A stretch of DNA of 64,000 bases from Ectobacillus ponti (lineage in GTDB: Bacteria; Bacillota; Bacilli; Bacillales; Bacillaceae_G), in the NCBI RefSeq assembly GCF_024294785.1, contig NZ_JANCLT010000004.1, positions 131,843 through 195,842 on the forward strand. The letters run 5' to 3'. The notes under the pieces are model-generated. The model saw only the letters and a list, made by a program, of their open reading frames with translations, searched no databases and was not told the origin of the DNA. This document shows positions 50,201-57,699 of the stretch, in pieces (position 1 is the first letter of the stretch; each line of letters opens with the position of its first letter). Both the position numbers and the translations under genes were made by a program.

Positions 50201-50928
50201 AGGAAATCCGCTCCTATAGCGTCCTGACCGAAGAACGGGCCTTGCTGCAAGAGGTGCGGGATCTCTTGTATTATGTGCGGCAGCGCATCTTCCTCAGATA
50301 CCGGGATATTTTCCCGGAGATTTTCAATCCGGCGGCATTGCGTGCGGACAAAGGCGATATCAAGCAGCAGGTGCGTGATTGCACAGCGGAGCTGCTGGAC
50401 TTTATGAAGCATGATTTGCTGCAGGAAATGCGCGCCACTTCACTCCGCATTGAAAAGTGGATGAAGGAGAAGCTGCACGTGTCCCGTGAGGATTTGGCCG
50501 TACAATGCCAGGAGCGGAACAGAGGCATCATGTTTGATGAACGGGAGGCCATTCTTGCGTCGCCTGCCCATGGGGAGCCGATGGCTGGTCTGGAGCTCGG
50601 CAGCTTTAAAAAAGCGATGGCCCTGTTTAAGAATACAAAGAGCTTTTTCGAGCAAAATGAACGGGCGAAGATGCAAGAGGAGATGAAGCAGCTGATTGAG
50701 CCATTCATTGCCGCCTATACAGCTGAAGAGGAAACCCGGCTTCTGGCGCACTATCAGCAGCTGTGGCAGACCCTTTGGCAGGGAGAGAAGCAGCAAATGG
50801 AGGCGGATGTGGAGCAATATTATGAAGGAATTTTGTATGCTTTGTCGGAAACAATTGATGTTTCATTGTACAAGGCGGCGCGTGATACAGTACAATACAC
50901 AGTAGAAGCTGTACAAAGCGAACTATAG
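47278..50928 (+). CDS. dynA: Double dynamin-like GTPase DynA
   Basis: 1216 residues from the ATG at 47278. Longer in-frame starts at 47158 and 47176 run through the terminator. It has two fused dynamin subunits: P-loop GHFSAGKS at 50-57 with DTPG near 140, and P-loop GAFSAGKS near 628-635 with DTPG near 784. Long helical stalk and paddle regions follow each. The protein tethers and fuses membranes and helps cells survive membrane damage. Known as ypbR in B. subtilis, about 1190 residues there. Confidence 0.93.
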   Translation: MKYVLERSQLQPLLGLYETWKLEGDAVYSTKLLEVARKQAKGEFLLAFCGHFSAGKSTMMNHLYGSDLLPTSPIPTSANVVKIQRGADRVVLTLQSGVQYEYAGAYSDQELKQLCKNGDEVVGVHIYRSDANLPDGVILIDTPGIDSTDEAHKLATESALHLADVIFYMMDYNHVQSEVNLQFVKELKERQKRVYLVINQIDKHKENELTFAAYQESVSGSFANWNVVPDGIFYTSLRSKQHPHNELGKLEELLHAIVENRASLMKESLEKETDYLLQEHLDWRQRSLEQETEAAAQLVSRAPDQEAVQAKLAGLYEARNTLHERGKQVKLEYGKGVEHILENAYLMPAQLRELAQLYLETELTNFRFGLFFAKAKTEKEKESRLQAFYSQLRQTVESQLDFHIKEYILSFLKQEKVYTEELGRLVYDLSVEFEPALLRQVVKPGAGFTGDYVLNYTNDLAQELKRKHRNASVAFLEAHWPLLQGVWERELADVAAQLEEYERYASAWHAITQGRQEYEAYTAYVKHIRSGEEEVAVPQAEELLQGEDIQLHARPVLLSEQTEEITVDEQPQSVQDSSAEERVAAITGHVRKAEEIIRSIPALQHLYEEIAEKRERLETRQFTVALFGAFSAGKSSFANALLGEKVLPVSPNPTTATINKIMPVTTERPHGTVLIQLKSADALLKDLQQVYRLFEKDAASLEEALQRVGELLDHPSPSGRQKTTFSFLRAVQRGYSFFAPKLGQLLTTDLEEFAAYVAEEEKSCFVEYMELYYDCEFTRKGITLVDTPGADSVNARHTDVAFQYIKNADAILFVTYYNHVFSRADREFLIQLGRVKDTFAMDKMFFIINAADLAASMEELQTVKTYIAGQLLQYGIRHPRMFPLSSLFALQERKGETAAPGQYGILAESGMHAFMEAFTAFTMKDLLRVSIVSLQHVLQGTQQLLSTMLQNAEAGNEEKEASKKRYTREREQVLQEIRSYSVLTEERALLQEVRDLLYYVRQRIFLRYRDIFPEIFNPAALRADKGDIKQQVRDCTAELLDFMKHDLLQEMRATSLRIEKWMKEKLHVSREDLAVQCQERNRGIMFDEREAILASPAHGEPMAGLELGSFKKAMALFKNTKSFFEQNERAKMQEEMKQLIEPFIAAYTAEEETRLLAHYQQLWQTLWQGEKQQMEADVEQYYEGILYALSETIDVSLYKAARDTVQYTVEAVQSEL

Positions 50929-50941
50929 AGAGGTGAACATC

Positions 50942-51211
50942 ATGGGAGAAGTACATGTAGCAATCAGCGCCCACTCCAAGCAGCAGCATGCGGTAGTCAC
51001 GCAATTTGCCCAACTCGATGCAATGCGCGAGGCGGCTATTGAGGCGGCAGTGGCGCTTTGCCTGCAGGGTCAGCCGTTTTCCGTAGACGGCATCAATGGC
51101 GCTACACAGCAGGTGAATGAATTGGCTGCGAAATACGGCTATGTGCCAACAAGAAAATATGTCACAGCAGACATGGTGCAGGAATACGCAGCGCGTTTGC
51201 AGAAGAAGTAA
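50942..51211 (+). CDS. ypbS: DUF2533 protein YpbS
   Basis: 89 residues from the ATG at 50942, with GAGAGGTGAAC upstream. Begins MGEVHVAISAHSKQQHAVV. Small soluble helical protein of the DUF2533 family, directly after dynA as in B. subtilis. Function unknown. A strong terminator follows. Confidence 0.78.
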   Translation: MGEVHVAISAHSKQQHAVVTQFAQLDAMREAAIEAAVALCLQGQPFSVDGINGATQQVNELAAKYGYVPTRKYVTADMVQEYAARLQKK

Positions 51212-51221
51212 ACTGACAGCG

Positions 51222-51248
51222 GCGGAGGGGGGTTCCCCTCCGCTTTTT
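51222..51248 (+). terminator. Terminator of dynA-ypbS
   Basis: Perfect 9-bp GC stem GCGGAGGGG / CCCCTCCGC, four-base loop, TTTTT. Confidence 0.88.
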
Positions 51249-51272
51249 CCATTTGAGGTAAGGGGGATTTTC

Positions 51273-52106
51273 ATGAAGCATATTGTAGAGGCAGGCTGGC
51301 TGGCAGAACGTCTGCAGGACTCGAATATCCGCATTATCGATTGCCGCTTCGACCTTGGCAGACCGGCCTGGGGGAGAGGAGCCTACATAGAAGGGCATAT
51401 TCCGGGAGCCCTGTACTTCGATTTAAATGAGGACCTGTCTGCACCTGTAGGGGAGCATGGTGGACGCCATCCGCTGCCGGATTGGCACATATTTGCAGAG
51501 AAATTGTCAGCGGCCGGAATCGATGATGGCACAATTGTGGTCGCCTACGACAGCCAGGCCGGAGCGATGGCTTCGCGGCTTTGGTGGATGCTGACCTATT
51601 TAGGGCATTCGCAAGTGTATGTCTTAAATGGCGGCCTCCAGGCTTGGGGGGATATGGGATATCCGGTAACTGCGGATGTGCCGCAGGTGGAGCGGAAAAC
51701 CTTCCTCCCGCGCGAACAAACACATTTGCTGCTGTCCATGGAACATGTGCGTGAACGTATCCAAAACGGGGGCGAGTATGTCCTTTTGGATGCACGTGAG
51801 CCGCACCGGTATGCAGGAATTGAAGAGCCGATTGATAGAAAGGCCGGACATATTCCGACCGCCGTATCCGCCTTCTGGAAGGACGGTGTGGCTGAGGACG
51901 GCCGTTTTAAAGCGGGGGAGGAGCAGCGTCAAAGGTTTGCGGGCCTGCACCAGGAGAAAGAAATTATTGTATATTGCGGTTCAGGTGTAACAGCTTGCCC
52001 CAATGTGCTGGCTTTACAAGAAGCGGGCTTCCAAAACGTCAAGCTCTATGCCGGCAGCTTCAGCGACTGGATTTCCTACGAGGCGAATGCTGTCATAAAA
52101 TCGTGA
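51273..52106 (+). CDS. Sulfurtransferase with two rhodanese domains
   Basis: 277 residues from the ATG at 51273, preceded by AAGGGGGATT. The first rhodanese domain (about 1-145, inactive) contains GHIPGALYFDL. The second has the active-site Cys in CGSGVTA near residue 235, the loop form seen in 3-mercaptopyruvate sulfurtransferases rather than thiosulfate rhodaneses. It moves sulfane sulfur to thiols or cyanide. Substrate is inferred from the loop only. Confidence 0.88.
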   Translation: MKHIVEAGWLAERLQDSNIRIIDCRFDLGRPAWGRGAYIEGHIPGALYFDLNEDLSAPVGEHGGRHPLPDWHIFAEKLSAAGIDDGTIVVAYDSQAGAMASRLWWMLTYLGHSQVYVLNGGLQAWGDMGYPVTADVPQVERKTFLPREQTHLLLSMEHVRERIQNGGEYVLLDAREPHRYAGIEEPIDRKAGHIPTAVSAFWKDGVAEDGRFKAGEEQRQRFAGLHQEKEIIVYCGSGVTACPNVLALQEAGFQNVKLYAGSFSDWISYEANAVIKS

Positions 52107-52194
52107 AACTCACCGGGCATTTTCTGTTGCATCATGTGAACCATTGTATTACAATGAGTACACAAAGCTGATACACGGCTTGTACAGGAAGCAT

Positions 52195-52223
52195 TTTACA
52201 GACGGTCAAAAGTGTGATATGAT
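52195..52223 (+). promoter_or_regulatory. Promoter of the 6S-like RNA
   Basis: TTTACA at 52195-52200, 17-base spacer, TATGAT at 52218-52223. Transcription would start near 52230. Confidence 0.65.
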
Positions 52224-52229
52224 ATGAAT

Positions 52230-52460
52230 CAAATGGAAAGCATCCTGCGGTGTACGTGACTTGTTTATGTCTTAAACCGATGTGAATCATACGGAAGTCC
52301 GATATTTAGACACTGACATCATGCCCCCGCGTCGGGGAAGATGGATGCGTTTGTGAGGACATCCACCTGCGAGAGCGGGTTTCAAGGCATATCGTAGTGA
52401 CGGCACAGGCGGGACTTTCTGCTAACCTTACGTAATCCACGTGAGGTTTTTATTTTTTTT
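52230..52460 (+). ncRNA. ssrS: Structured RNA, probably 6S RNA
   Basis: No open frame fills this interval. It has its own promoter and a perfect terminator (52424-52460, AACCTTACGT / ACGTGAGGTT then TTTTT). The two ends pair over a long helix: GAAAG near 52235 with CTTTC near 52416, then CCTGC...GTG with CAC...GCGGG, and inner ATGTCTT-AAACC with GGGTTT-CAAGGCAT. Unpaired stretches between give the rod-with-bubble shape of 6S RNA, which mimics open promoter DNA and holds sigma-A RNA polymerase. Size about 195 bases before the terminator. The name rests on structure, not on a search. Confidence 0.6.
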
Positions 52461-52473
52461 GGGAGCGAATGGG

Positions 52474-53340
52474 ATGAAAAAAATTTTATTGATTGATGGC
52501 ATGGCACTCTTGTTCCGCGGCTTTTACGCGACAAGCGTGCATGGACAATATATGAAAAGAAGCGACGGTACGCCGACGAATGGCGTGAATGGCTTTGTCA
52601 AGCATGTGCTGGCGGCAGTCAGTGCGGTTCGGCCGACACATGCCATTGTGTGCTGGGATATGGGAAGCACGACCTTTCGGACAGAGTCCTTTCAGGATTA
52701 CAAGGCCAACCGCCCTGAACCGCCCATGGAGCTGAAGCCGCAGTTTGACTTGGTGAAGGAGGCGGCTGCGCATCTGCAACTCCCAGGCGTCGGCCTGAAG
52801 GGCTATGAGGCGGATGACTGCATTGGAACATTGGCGAAGCAGTATTGCGGGGAAGCGGATATATTTGTGCTGACAGGCGATACAGACCTGCTGCAGTTGG
52901 CAGATGAGCGGATAACAATTATGCTCCTGCGGAAAGGCATCGGCAATTATGAGTATTATACGCCGGAGCGCATCATGGAAGAGAAGGGCGTGGCTCCTTG
53001 GCAGATCGTGCACGCCAAGGCGTTCATGGGCGACAGCAGCGACAATTATCCCGGTGTGAAGGGCATTGGCGAAAAGACGGCCTACAAGCTCATTCAGCAG
53101 TTTGAAACCGTGCAGGGCGTGCTGGACAATCTGTCTGCGCTGACAAAAGCACAGCGCACCAAAATTGAAAGTGATTTGGACAATCTGCATATGTCCCTGC
53201 GGCTGGCGGAAATTCACTGTGAAGTGCCGATTTCCTGCGAACTGGAGGAGGCGGTGCTGCGGCTTGGCGAAGAAGGTCTGCAAGCCTTATATGACCAGAT
53301 GGAATGGCGCCGGCGCGATCCGTTTGCCCCTATCCTGTAA
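52474..53340 (+). CDS. ypcP: 5'-3' exonuclease YpcP
   Basis: 288 residues from the ATG at 52474 with GGGAGCGAATGGG upstream. It is a stand-alone relative of the 5' nuclease domain of DNA polymerase I. N-terminal LLIDGMALLFRGFYA and the acidic metal site GYEADDCIGTLAK (about 110-122) are intact. The H3TH DNA-binding motif is PGVKGIGEKTA near 192. It would remove RNA primers and flaps in replication and repair. Confidence 0.93.
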   Translation: MKKILLIDGMALLFRGFYATSVHGQYMKRSDGTPTNGVNGFVKHVLAAVSAVRPTHAIVCWDMGSTTFRTESFQDYKANRPEPPMELKPQFDLVKEAAAHLQLPGVGLKGYEADDCIGTLAKQYCGEADIFVLTGDTDLLQLADERITIMLLRKGIGNYEYYTPERIMEEKGVAPWQIVHAKAFMGDSSDNYPGVKGIGEKTAYKLIQQFETVQGVLDNLSALTKAQRTKIESDLDNLHMSLRLAEIHCEVPISCELEEAVLRLGEEGLQALYDQMEWRRRDPFAPIL

Positions 53341-53344
53341 AAGG

Positions 53345-53370
53345 AACTTCCTGCGGGGAGTTTTCTTTTT
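53345..53370 (+). terminator. Terminator of ypcP
   Basis: AACTTCC / GGGGAGTT, four-base loop, TTTTCTTTTT. Confidence 0.65.
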
Positions 53371-53465
53371 ATACATAGCCTTATCAATTTCCAGTGCTGC
53401 AAAAGTGCGTTGGGAATAGAAAATGGTATGCTACAATAAGGGTATATAGCATAATGGGGGGCGCC

Positions 53466-53726
53466 ATGAAGACAGTTGCAGAATATATCTCCTTTTTGCA
53501 GGGGAAAGGGTTTAAATTGCGGGAGGAAGCCCTGGGGTTCATTTCCTTTGGCCAACGCTACACTGGTGCGGCGGATGAAGTGGTCATTGCGGCAATTGAA
53601 GCGACGCTGAAGCATCAGCTCCACTTTGACGGGAGCTATTTTGTAGCCCTGCTTGAGCAAATGAAGGGGCATCAAATTGAAGATAGAAAAAGCGCACAGG
53701 CATATGCGCGTAAGCTCTTAAACTGA
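53466..53726 (+). CDS. Small protein of unknown function
   Basis: 86 residues from the ATG at 53466, after GGGGGGCGCC. Starts MKTVAEYISFLQGKGFKLRE and is soluble, probably helical. Its stop is three bases from the convergent transporter gene. Not recognised; possibly one of the small DUF families restricted to Bacillaceae. Confidence 0.6.
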   Translation: MKTVAEYISFLQGKGFKLREEALGFISFGQRYTGAADEVVIAAIEATLKHQLHFDGSYFVALLEQMKGHQIEDRKSAQAYARKLLN

Positions 53727-53728
53727 GC

Positions 53729-54634
53729 CTACGCCGCCTGTGCGTCTTCTTTTTCTTTGCCCGGCAGTTCAGCGAAAACCATGCCGAGCAGGATGCAGGC
53801 GCAGCCAATGACGGCTGACAGGGAAAGGTGCTCGCCTGCCGCCAGTACACCTGCGAGCGCTGCAAATACAGGCTCTGTCGCCAGTATGATGGCTACCCTG
53901 GTCGGTGACGTGCGCTGCTGTGCTGCCGTCTGAATGAAGAAGGCCAGCGATGTGGCAAATACAGATGTCAACACCAGAGCGAACAGGAAGGACCCGTTCT
54001 TCCAGAGGGCTGCAGACAGCAAGGCATGCCAATCCTCAAACAGAAAAGCGCAAATGGTGGAGAACACCCCGACCGCCAGCACCTGCATGGTACTGAGCGT
54101 CAAGGCTGAAAATTTTCGGGAGTAAGCGCCGTTTACCAGAATATGCACTGCAAAAGCTACGGCGCAGCACAGCACAAGAAGATCCCCCTTATTCAAACTG
54201 AAGGAGTCCTCTGCTGTAAGCAAAAACAGTCCGATTGTGGCGACACCGACACCAATCACTGCGAACATCCCGGTTTTTCGCTTGAGGAACACATAAGAGA
54301 AAACCGGAATCATCACGATGCTCAATCCTGTGAGAAACCCAGCCTTGGAGGAGGTTGTATACAGCAGGCCGAATGTTTGGAACAAATAGCCGCCAAATAA
54401 AAACAGGCCAATGAGAAACCCGGCCTGCACCGGCTTCCACGAGAAGACAACACGCTGCTTCTTATGAGAAAAGAGCTGCGCCATCCAGAGAATGAGCGCT
54501 GCCAGCAGGAAGCGAATTCCATTAAAGGAAAAGGGCTCGACCAGGGAAATTGCATTTTGTACGACTACGAACGTGGCGCCCCAGACAAAGGCAACAAATA
54601 ACAGAGCAGCATGCGCCAGCCATTCCCGCTTCAT
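53729..54634 (-). CDS. EamA-family (DMT) transporter
   Basis: 301 residues with ten membrane helices in two repeated EamA domains (about 1-140 and 150-290). The typical opening FVWGATFVVVQNA is near 15-27, and EPVFAALAGVLAAGEHLS in the second repeat is characteristic. Probably an exporter of metabolites; substrate unknown. Its start overlaps the stop of the RNase H-like gene by four bases, so the two are coupled on the minus strand. Confidence 0.87.
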   Translation of the reverse strand: MKREWLAHAALLFVAFVWGATFVVVQNAISLVEPFSFNGIRFLLAALILWMAQLFSHKKQRVVFSWKPVQAGFLIGLFLFGGYLFQTFGLLYTTSSKAGFLTGLSIVMIPVFSYVFLKRKTGMFAVIGVGVATIGLFLLTAEDSFSLNKGDLLVLCCAVAFAVHILVNGAYSRKFSALTLSTMQVLAVGVFSTICAFLFEDWHALLSAALWKNGSFLFALVLTSVFATSLAFFIQTAAQQRTSPTRVAIILATEPVFAALAGVLAAGEHLSLSAVIGCACILLGMVFAELPGKEKEDAQAA

Positions 54635-55035
54635 GCCTGCGCCTCCCGTTCCTGCTTCTGAATGGCCCGGCGCGCCAGTTCATCCGCCACTTTATTTTGC
54701 TGGCTTGGGATCCATTTGATAAAGAATAGATCAAATTGCTCAATGAGCTGCAGCGCCTGCTCCAGCATGGGGGCAAAAGCCTTGTTTTTGGCGTAACGCT
54801 TCTCCACCGCCCGCTCTACAAGCTGGGAGTCCGTGCGGAAGGATACCACGTTATACTGATGCTCGCGGCAATAATCCAGCGCCAAAAGCAACGCCCTGTA
54901 TTCGGCTTCATGATTGCTCATGATGCCAAGCGGCACAGACAGCTGCACCGGATTATCAATGCCTTTAATAAAGATGCCCGCACCGGATGGACCAGGGTTT
55001 CCCTTTGTCGCCCCGTCAATGTACACTTCTATCAA
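54631..55035 (-). CDS. ypdQ: RNase HI-like protein (YpdQ type)
   Basis: 134 residues from a TTG start at 55035 with GGGGG upstream on the minus strand. RNase H fold with the acidic residues in VYIDGATKGNPG (D near 6), HEAEYRAL (E near 47), FRTDSQLVE (D near 70) and ADELARRA (D near 123), so the active site looks complete. It degrades RNA in RNA-DNA hybrids if active. The symbol is a position- and length-based guess. The divergent ypeP-like gene is a second family member. Confidence 0.72.
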   Translation of the reverse strand: MIEVYIDGATKGNPGPSGAGIFIKGIDNPVQLSVPLGIMSNHEAEYRALLLALDYCREHQYNVVSFRTDSQLVERAVEKRYAKNKAFAPMLEQALQLIEQFDLFFIKWIPSQQNKVADELARRAIQKQEREAQA

Positions 55036-55261
55036 TGAGATACCCCCTTCAGTCAATTCTTCATCTACTGTACCATGTTTGCATCCAAGAATACAGATGG
55101 TATTTATGATAGGAAACATGCCCGCACCGGTCTTTCGTCCCCAGGCTGGATGCCGTCCGCACATTCAGATGTATGAAAATGACATGTTACTATAAGATAT
55201 AAATATAAGATCTTCCACACTTCTCAAAAAGTCAGATTGCCCGAAAAAAGGAGAATGCGAC

Positions 55262-55930
55262 ATGAATTATCAAATCCATTGGCTATACAAACCGAAACGC
55301 GGCAAGGATGCCCTGCTTCAAACTGAGTTTATGCCCCTCGATGAAGCTCTGCAACTGGCGGCTGATTTCGAAAAAACCGGCCGGGTAAAGGAGCTGTCCT
55401 TCTATGATGAAATGGGGACGCACTGGACACGGAAGGAAGCGGAAAAGCTCGGCAAGAAGGCGGAAGAAGAGCCGCAGCGCATCGTTCTGTGCTTTGACGG
55501 CGGCTTCGACCTGCAGCTGAAGCGGGCGGGCATTGGGGTTTGTATGTACTACGAGAAAAATGGAAATACTTACCGCGTTCGCCGAAACAGCCAGTTTCAT
55601 GACCTTGACAACAATAACGAGGCAGAATATGCCGCCCTTCTTTACGGCATGCAGCTGTTGGAGGAAGCCGGCGTGCAATACCAAACGGTGACGCTGCGCG
55701 GAGACTCCCAGGTGGTGCTGAATCAGCTGTCCGGAGAATGGCCGTGCTATGAGGAAGGGCTTGCGCGGTTTTTGGACAGAATTGAGGAAAAGGCGAAGCG
55801 GTTAAAAATTTTATTTCAATATGATCTCGTGTCACGCAAGCAAAATAAGGAAGCACATAATTTGGCAACCCAAGCGCTGCAAGGAATCGCAATTGACAGC
55901 CATGCGCCGGTTGAGCAGCAGGAGGAGTGA
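55262..55930 (+). CDS. ypeP: RNase HI-like protein with N-terminal extension (YpeP type)
   Basis: 222 residues, ATG behind AAAAAAGGAG. The N-terminal 65 residues form a small extra domain (MNYQIHWLYKPKRGKDALLQ). The C-terminal part is an RNase H fold with LCFDGGFD, NNNEAEYAALLYG and RGDSQVVLNQ. The last acidic position reads NKEAHNLAT, with His/Asn in place of the usual Asp, so catalysis may be weakened. The symbol is from B. subtilis length and context. Confidence 0.7.
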   Translation: MNYQIHWLYKPKRGKDALLQTEFMPLDEALQLAADFEKTGRVKELSFYDEMGTHWTRKEAEKLGKKAEEEPQRIVLCFDGGFDLQLKRAGIGVCMYYEKNGNTYRVRRNSQFHDLDNNNEAEYAALLYGMQLLEEAGVQYQTVTLRGDSQVVLNQLSGEWPCYEEGLARFLDRIEEKAKRLKILFQYDLVSRKQNKEAHNLATQALQGIAIDSHAPVEQQEE

Positions 55931-55937
55931 TTGCACG

Positions 55938-56126
55938 GTGAGCCGCAAGCAGCTCATTACAGAGGTCCATAACTTAATTGAAGCATATTGTGAGGGGTGC
56001 TTTTTAAATCGGCAGCTCCGCCATGATCACAGCCGGCGGTACGCACAAAATTTTTGTATCCGCCAATGCACAGTTGGTGAAAAGCTGCAGCAGTACGGGC
56101 AGCTGCTGTCAGGCGGGGAAACATAA
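55938..56126 (+). CDS. Small zinc-finger protein (YpeQ-like)
   Basis: 62 residues from a GTG start nine bases after GGAGGAGTG. Contains YCEGC near 17-21 and CIRQC near 42-46, two Cys pairs that could bind zinc, followed by TVGEKLQQYG. This pattern fits the small zinc-finger proteins related to B. subtilis YpeQ. It begins eight bases after the ypeP stop and is probably cotranscribed. Confidence 0.65.
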   Translation: MSRKQLITEVHNLIEAYCEGCFLNRQLRHDHSRRYAQNFCIRQCTVGEKLQQYGQLLSGGET

Positions 56127-56164
56127 GAAGAGCCTTGAATCTCATGAATAGTACAGTTCCCCAG

Positions 56165-56193
56165 CTAAAAAAACCGCCCACGGAGGGCGGTTT
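56165..56193 (-). terminator. Terminator of the DUF2564-like gene
   Basis: AAACCGCCC / GGGCGGTTT around a five-base loop. On the minus strand it is followed by a run of seven T. Confidence 0.8.
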
Positions 56194-56464
56194 ATCGTTT
56201 TGCTTCCAACAGTTGGTGCTCGCAGCGGGCCAGCTTTTCCTCTTGATCCATCAAAAACGGCTCATCGAGGTCCACGGCTTGCGCCTTTGCGCTTTCCAGC
56301 TGTGCGCGGGCTTGTTCTACAGCTGTTGTTGCATGATCCATGGTTTCAGGGTCCATGGTAACGGTGGCGGCGCCGACCATTTGCTCGGCAGCCTGCACCC
56401 GCATGAACACCTGTTCAAAGTCATTGAAGCCTGTATTTTGGGATTGATGTCTGCTTTGTGTCAT
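56192..56464 (-). CDS. Small helical protein, probably DUF2564
   Basis: 90 residues on the minus strand. It reads MTQSRHQSQNTGFNDFEQVF and then long helices (AVEQARAQLESAKAQAVDLD), so probably a helical hairpin. GGAGGTGTATTACTT precedes the ATG. It resembles the DUF2564 proteins found near csp genes in Bacillus. Function unknown. Confidence 0.62.
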   Translation of the reverse strand: MTQSRHQSQNTGFNDFEQVFMRVQAAEQMVGAATVTMDPETMDHATTAVEQARAQLESAKAQAVDLDEPFLMDQEEKLARCEHQLLEAKR

Positions 56465-56542
56465 AAGTAATACACCTCCTGAGCATAGATTGCACCCATC
56501 AGGTGTCTTTCATTCCACGATTCACAAACCTTTTGTACAGAA

Positions 56543-56569
56543 AAAGGGGACTGCCGAAGCAGCCCCCTT
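56543..56569 (-). terminator. Terminator of cspD
   Basis: On the minus strand AAGGGGGCTGC / GCAGTCCCCTT with one bulge, loop TTCG, then TTTTC. UUCG is a very stable tetraloop. Confidence 0.75.
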
Positions 56570-56583
56570 ATGTATACGGTGAA

Positions 56584-56781
56584 TTACAGCTTTACAACGT
56601 TAGCTGCTTGCGGACCGCGGTTTCCTTCCACGATTTCAAAAGAAACTTCTTGTCCTTCTTCCAGGGATTTGTATCCTTCGCCTTGGATGGCGGAGAAGTG
56701 TACAAATACGTCTGCAGCGCCTTCAGCCTCAATGAAGCCGTAGCCTTTTTCGTTGTTAAACCATTTTACTTTACCTTGCAT
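56584..56781 (-). CDS. cspD: Cold-shock protein
   Basis: 65 residues, one cold-shock domain. RNP1 [10 protein letters not shown] (12-21) and RNP2 VFVHFSAI (25-32) are intact. It binds single-stranded RNA and DNA as an RNA chaperone. GGGAGGAAGTAAAC precedes the ATG. The leader is about 100 bases, long as is usual for csp genes. Choice of cspD over other csp names is by position. Confidence 0.92.
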   Translation of the reverse strand: MQGKVKWFNNEKGYGFIEAEGAADVFVHFSAIQGEGYKSLEEGQEVSFEIVEGNRGPQAANVVKL

Positions 56782-56888
56782 GTTTACTTCCTCCCACTAC
56801 GAATCCAGTTTCTCATTCTATGAATATCTCAATTATTGCAGCAGAAAGCACCGCCAATTTCTGAAATATTCTGCTAAATGACAGTTTA

Positions 56889-56918
56889 AATATACAATAT
56901 AACGCAAAAAATAGTCAA
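56889..56918 (-). promoter_or_regulatory. Promoter of cspD
   Basis: On the minus strand TTGACT (56918-56913), 18-base spacer, TATATT (56894-56889). It gives a 5' leader of about 100 bases. Confidence 0.5.
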
Positions 56919-57021
56919 GTAAGCGTTTTAAATTTTCTTGGCAAAAGGAATTTTGCCGGGGAAAGGCGAATATATAAAAAAAGCAAAAGGTGCTTTTGAA
57001 TGAAACCAGGAGGGATCCGGT

Positions 57022-57318
57022 ATGTATCGGACAACAGTAAATGGACAAGAAATAATTATTAAAGTATCACTGCGGCTCGCTAAGGAATCGGTTGACCGCG
57101 ATGCTGTATATGAATCTGTTCTTTCCATTGCAGAACGGCTGCTGTGCCGGCCTGAACAGGCGGACTTCGCAGTTCATAATAAGGAAATCGGCCTGATTAT
57201 TGGAGAAGTGCAGCGCGGCAGCATTACCGTATTTGCTGTGGAACATATCATTCAAAAGCAAAATATTTTTCGGCAGCACATGCAGGATTATATGTTTGAG
57301 GAGGGTGCGGGCTTATAA
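57022..57318 (+). CDS. Unrecognised 98-residue protein
   Basis: ATG behind CCAGGAGGGATCCGG. Opens MYRTTVNGQEIIIKVSLRLA and looks like a soluble alpha/beta protein with no Cys cluster or membrane segment. I do not know the family. A Rex-like operator begins 21 bases after its stop. Confidence 0.6.
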   Translation: MYRTTVNGQEIIIKVSLRLAKESVDRDAVYESVLSIAERLLCRPEQADFAVHNKEIGLIIGEVQRGSITVFAVEHIIQKQNIFRQHMQDYMFEEGAGL

Positions 57319-57338
57319 TGGCCTCCGCTCCGATTTAA

Positions 57339-57356
57339 ATGTGAAATATTTCACAA
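57339..57356 (+). promoter_or_regulatory. Rex-like operator
   Basis: ATGTGAAATATTTCACAA matches the Rex consensus TTGTGAAATATTTCACAA at 17 of 18 positions, with a perfect 16-bp palindromic core at 57340-57355. Rex represses when NADH is low relative to NAD+. The site lies between the 98- and 74-residue genes, about 40 bases upstream of the only good -10. Confidence 0.55.
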
Positions 57357-57394
57357 ATTGTTGCGGGATCCATCGGCCGAGGGGCTGCTATCCA

Positions 57395-57403
57395 TGCTAT
57401 AGT
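57395..57403 (+). promoter_or_regulatory. Extended -10 promoter of the 74-residue gene
   Basis: TGCTATAGT, 31 bases before the ATG at 57434. No clear -35. Confidence 0.38.
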
Positions 57404-57433
57404 AGAGGCAAGAACAACGAAAGGGTGATCGAC

Positions 57434-57658
57434 ATGATCTGCTGCGAATGGCAGTCCTTTGCAACTGAAGCAGAAACATACACGCGCGATAAGTTTGAAA
57501 ACATTATTGGAGACAAATTTGAAGCCATGCTGGTGGATGATCAAGGCTTTCCAAGCTACATTTGGACAGCAAACTTTGTATGCATAGTAACAAAGCGCAG
57601 CAAGATCGTGGAGGAAGTAGAATTCAGAACAATCCCGCGCAATCCTGTGTGCGAATAA
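57434..57658 (+). CDS. Unrecognised 74-residue protein downstream of the Rex-like site
   Basis: ATG at 57434, preceded by GAAAGGGTGATC. Opens MICCEWQSFATEAETYTRDK and contains four cysteines (CC at 3-4, one near 50, one near the end). Soluble; no known motif. It has its own promoter and terminator, so it is a single-gene unit. Confidence 0.58.
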   Translation: MICCEWQSFATEAETYTRDKFENIIGDKFEAMLVDDQGFPSYIWTANFVCIVTKRSKIVEEVEFRTIPRNPVCE

Positions 57659-57667
57659 TGGCGATTG

Positions 57668-57699
57668 AAACAGCCGGGGCCGCGGCTGTTTTCTTTTTT
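57668..57699 (+). terminator. Terminator after the 74-residue gene
   Basis: AAACAGCCG / CGGCTGTTT, six-base loop, then TTCTTTTTT. Confidence 0.85.
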
